Assembly: GCA_011049455.1 (NCBI GenBank)
Contig: DSBL01000104.1
Location: forward strand, 1 to 63,604
Source of the DNA: Desulfonatronum sp.
Lineage (GTDB): Bacteria > Desulfobacterota > Desulfovibrionia > Desulfovibrionales > Desulfonatronaceae
Reading direction: 5' to 3'
Length of the DNA: 63,604 bases
The notes under the pieces are model-generated. The model saw only the letters and a list, made by a program, of their open reading frames with translations. It had not been told where the DNA came from and did not search any database. The position numbers and the translations under genes were made by a program. Below, piece after piece: positions 62,042 through 63,604 of this stretch (positions are counted from its first letter, which is position 1; the number at the start of each line of letters is the position of its first letter).

Positions 62042-63483
62042 GTCGCCTCCTGGCGGCGGATGAGTTCGATAAAGGCGTCCTCCATGGTCGGGTCGGGCAG
62101 GTCGGGGGTGGCCACGCCGGCCTTGAGATCGTCCGGCGGGGCCAGGGCGATGAGTCTGCCGTGATACACCAGGCCGATGCGGTCGCAGTACTCGGCTTCG
62201 TCCATGAAATGCGTGGTGACCATGACCGTGACTCCCTTTTCCACCACGCCGTTGATGTGGTTCCAGAATTCGCGGCGAGTAATGGGGTCCACGCCCGAGG
62301 TGGGTTCGTCCAGAAAAAGGATGTCCGGTTCGTGCATGGCCGCGCAGGCCAGGGCGATGCGCTGCTTGTAGCCCAGGGAGAGATTGTCCGTGGCAACATT
62401 CAAAAACCGCCGCAGGTGGAAGGATTCGATCATGAAATCCACGGCCCGGCGCTGTTTGGACGGCGAAAGCCCATACACCCCGGAAAAGAATTCGAGATTC
62501 TGGCGCACGGTCAGTTTGCCGTACAGGGAAAACTTCTGGGCCATGTAGCCCAGGCGCGCCCTGGCTCTGGCCGGACTGCGGCGCAGGTCGATGCCCATGA
62601 CTTCGGCCCGGCCCGAGGTGGGTTTCAGCAGCCCGCACATCATCTTGAAGGTCGTGGACTTGCCCGCGCCGTTGGGGCCGAGCAGTCCGAAAATTTCGCC
62701 CTGTTCGACCTCGAAGCTGACATGGTCCGTGGCCGTGAAACCGCCGTAACGTTTGGTCAACTCCTCGGCCCTGATCAGGCTGCCAAAGGTTTCAGCCCGG
62801 GGCCGCATGGACGCGGCCAGGGCGGATTCCCCGCCCGGTCCGCCGCCGAGCAGGTCGATAAAAGCGTCCTCAAAACGCGGGGCGACTTCCTTCCATTCCG
62901 GCCGGCCGGCAAGGCCCAGGACCGCGGGATCAGGCCTTGCGGCGTCATTCTTCAGAACAACGCGCAGGTTGTGGCCCTGGATGACTCCATCGGCAACCTG
63001 CGCCTGGCGCAACAGCTGCGCCAAGACCTGTCGCCTGCGGCCCTTCACGTTGCTCAGATGCAGGCAGCGTCCCTGCATCCGCTGGGTCAGTGCGTTTGGC
63101 TGGCCCGCAAAAAGCAGCTTCCCTTGGTTGAGCAGCAAAACAGTATCGCAAGCTTCGGCCTCGTCGAGATAGGACGTGCTCCAGACCACTGCGATGCCTT
63201 GTCCGGCCAGTTCTCGAACCATTCGCCACAGTTCGCGGCGGGATATGGGGTCCACGCCCACGCCGGGTTCGTCCAGCAGGAGAAGCTTTGGCGTGCCCAG
63301 CAACGCGCAGGCCAGGCCGAGCTTCTGCTTCATGCCGCCTGAAAGCCTCCCGGCCAGGCGTGTCGTGAATCGTTCCAGGTCGGTGAAATCGAGCAAGCGG
63401 TCGAAGGTTTGTCTGCGTTCCTTTCCAATCACCCCTCGCAGATCCGCGTGCAGGGCCAGGTTTTCGATGACGCTGAGATCCTC
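62038..63483 (-). pseudogene. 5'-truncated tandem ABC ATPase (YbhF-like)
   Basis: The remaining about 480 codons cover part of a first nucleotide-binding domain (signature RLSGGMKQKLGLACALLG, Walker B LLLLDEPGVGVDP) and a complete second one. The second has Walker A GLLGPNGAGKST, signature LSLGYKQRIALACA and Walker B DILFLDEPTSGVDP. YbhF-type proteins are about 570-580 residues; here the first Walker A and Q-loop region is missing. Upstream sequence remains in frame only to about 63510, and none of the three frames shows a Walker A. A transposase tail starts within 20 bases. Translation may begin at the GTG at 63432, giving a partial protein whose activity is doubtful. Confidence 0.75.
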
Positions 63484-63497
63484 GGTCGTGGTCCCTT

Positions 63498-63604
63498 TTA
63501 AATGACAAGGTTTTCAGGACGTGTTTTGAGCAATTCGTTCATATTCCAGACGTGGTCGGTAAGCCCAGCTGACATGAAGGGAGTAGTAGGGCGTCCATGA
63601 CGTT
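63498..63604 (-). mobile_element. C-terminal fragment of an insertion-sequence transposase
   Basis: Reading leftward from the window edge, an open frame encodes TTPFMSAGLTDHVWNMNELL and then a short tail ending at the TAA at 63498. The TPAM-x-AGLTDH-x-W-x-x-EELL pattern is a common C-terminal end of DDE transposases. I cannot assign the IS family, and the rest lies outside the window. It abuts the truncated ABC ATPase gene. Confidence 0.55.

Noticed and set aside
63432-63604. Frameshift rather than truncation in the ABC ATPase
   Set aside because: I translated all three upstream minus-strand frames; none contains a Walker A glycine loop, and one clearly encodes a transposase end.
1-63604. 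CRISPR arrays, tRNA or rRNA genes and prophage
   Set aside because: No regularly spaced repeats, cloverleaf sequences, rRNA segments or phage structural genes were recognised anywhere in the window.

Overview
The window looks like chromosome of a Desulfovibrionales-type sulfate-reducing deltaproteobacterium. This is inference from content: an NrfHA nitrite reductase, a hybrid-cluster protein whose sequence closely resembles (from memory) the Desulfovibrio enzyme, small [4Fe-4S] ferredoxin and tungsten/molybdenum aldehyde oxidoreductase genes, PomA-type flagellar stators, and high GC with Shine-Dalgarno-led, tightly overlapping operons. I see no tRNA, rRNA or CRISPR array. The only mobile DNA is a transposase tail at the right edge.

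Layout. 1-8.7 kb: an HDOD signalling gene, a class II tRNA nucleotidyltransferase-like gene, and a leftward operon cpoB-dprA-(small domain)-HDOD-GGDEF-xerC that puts c-di-GMP/HDOD signalling genes between two DNA-processing genes. 8.8-12.7 kb: adenine deaminase, a decayed PhzF-like 5' end, and an inositol lipid pair (inositol-phosphate synthase plus CDP-alcohol phosphatidyltransferase). 12.7-22.5 kb: a long leftward series of aldehyde oxidoreductase, thioesterase, ssb, a divergent acetyl-CoA-carboxylase-like set (biotin carrier with an MKR site, an AccA-AccD order fusion, a biotin carboxylase), a PilZ protein and motAB. 22.6-26.3 kb: purine nucleoside phosphorylase, an EamA exporter and a UbiB-like kinase. 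26.4-32.4 kb: a P-type cation ATPase, then a periplasmic TAXI binding protein overlapping a hybrid histidine kinase. 32.4-36.4 kb: TlyA, threonine synthase, and a CoA-disulfide-reductase/rhodanese fusion.

36.6-46.5 kb: DksA-like factor, NFACT protein, MoaA, half-size UPF0016 protein, then the conserved phoH-pgpH-ybeY cluster, nadE and a MoxR ATPase. 46.6-49.3 kb: a large UPF0182 membrane protein. 49.5-55.4 kb: a nitrogen-oxide/nitrosative-stress block, with nrfHA, hcp and an iron-sulfur/cupin/ferredoxin operon. Both hcp and the Fe-S operon carry a TTGAC-N4-(G/A)TCAA dyad upstream, suggesting one CRP/FNR-family regulator. 55.5-59.6 kb: a CNT nucleoside transporter divergent from a lipoprotein 5'-nucleotidase; with the phosphorylase and adenine deaminase these complete a purine salvage route. 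59.8-63.6 kb: a YbhFSR-type ABC exporter whose ATPase gene has lost its first Walker A region, abutting the transposase tail.

Caveats: start sites were chosen by reading Shine-Dalgarno sequences; family calls are by motif recognition without database searches; promoter and operator calls are consensus matches only.
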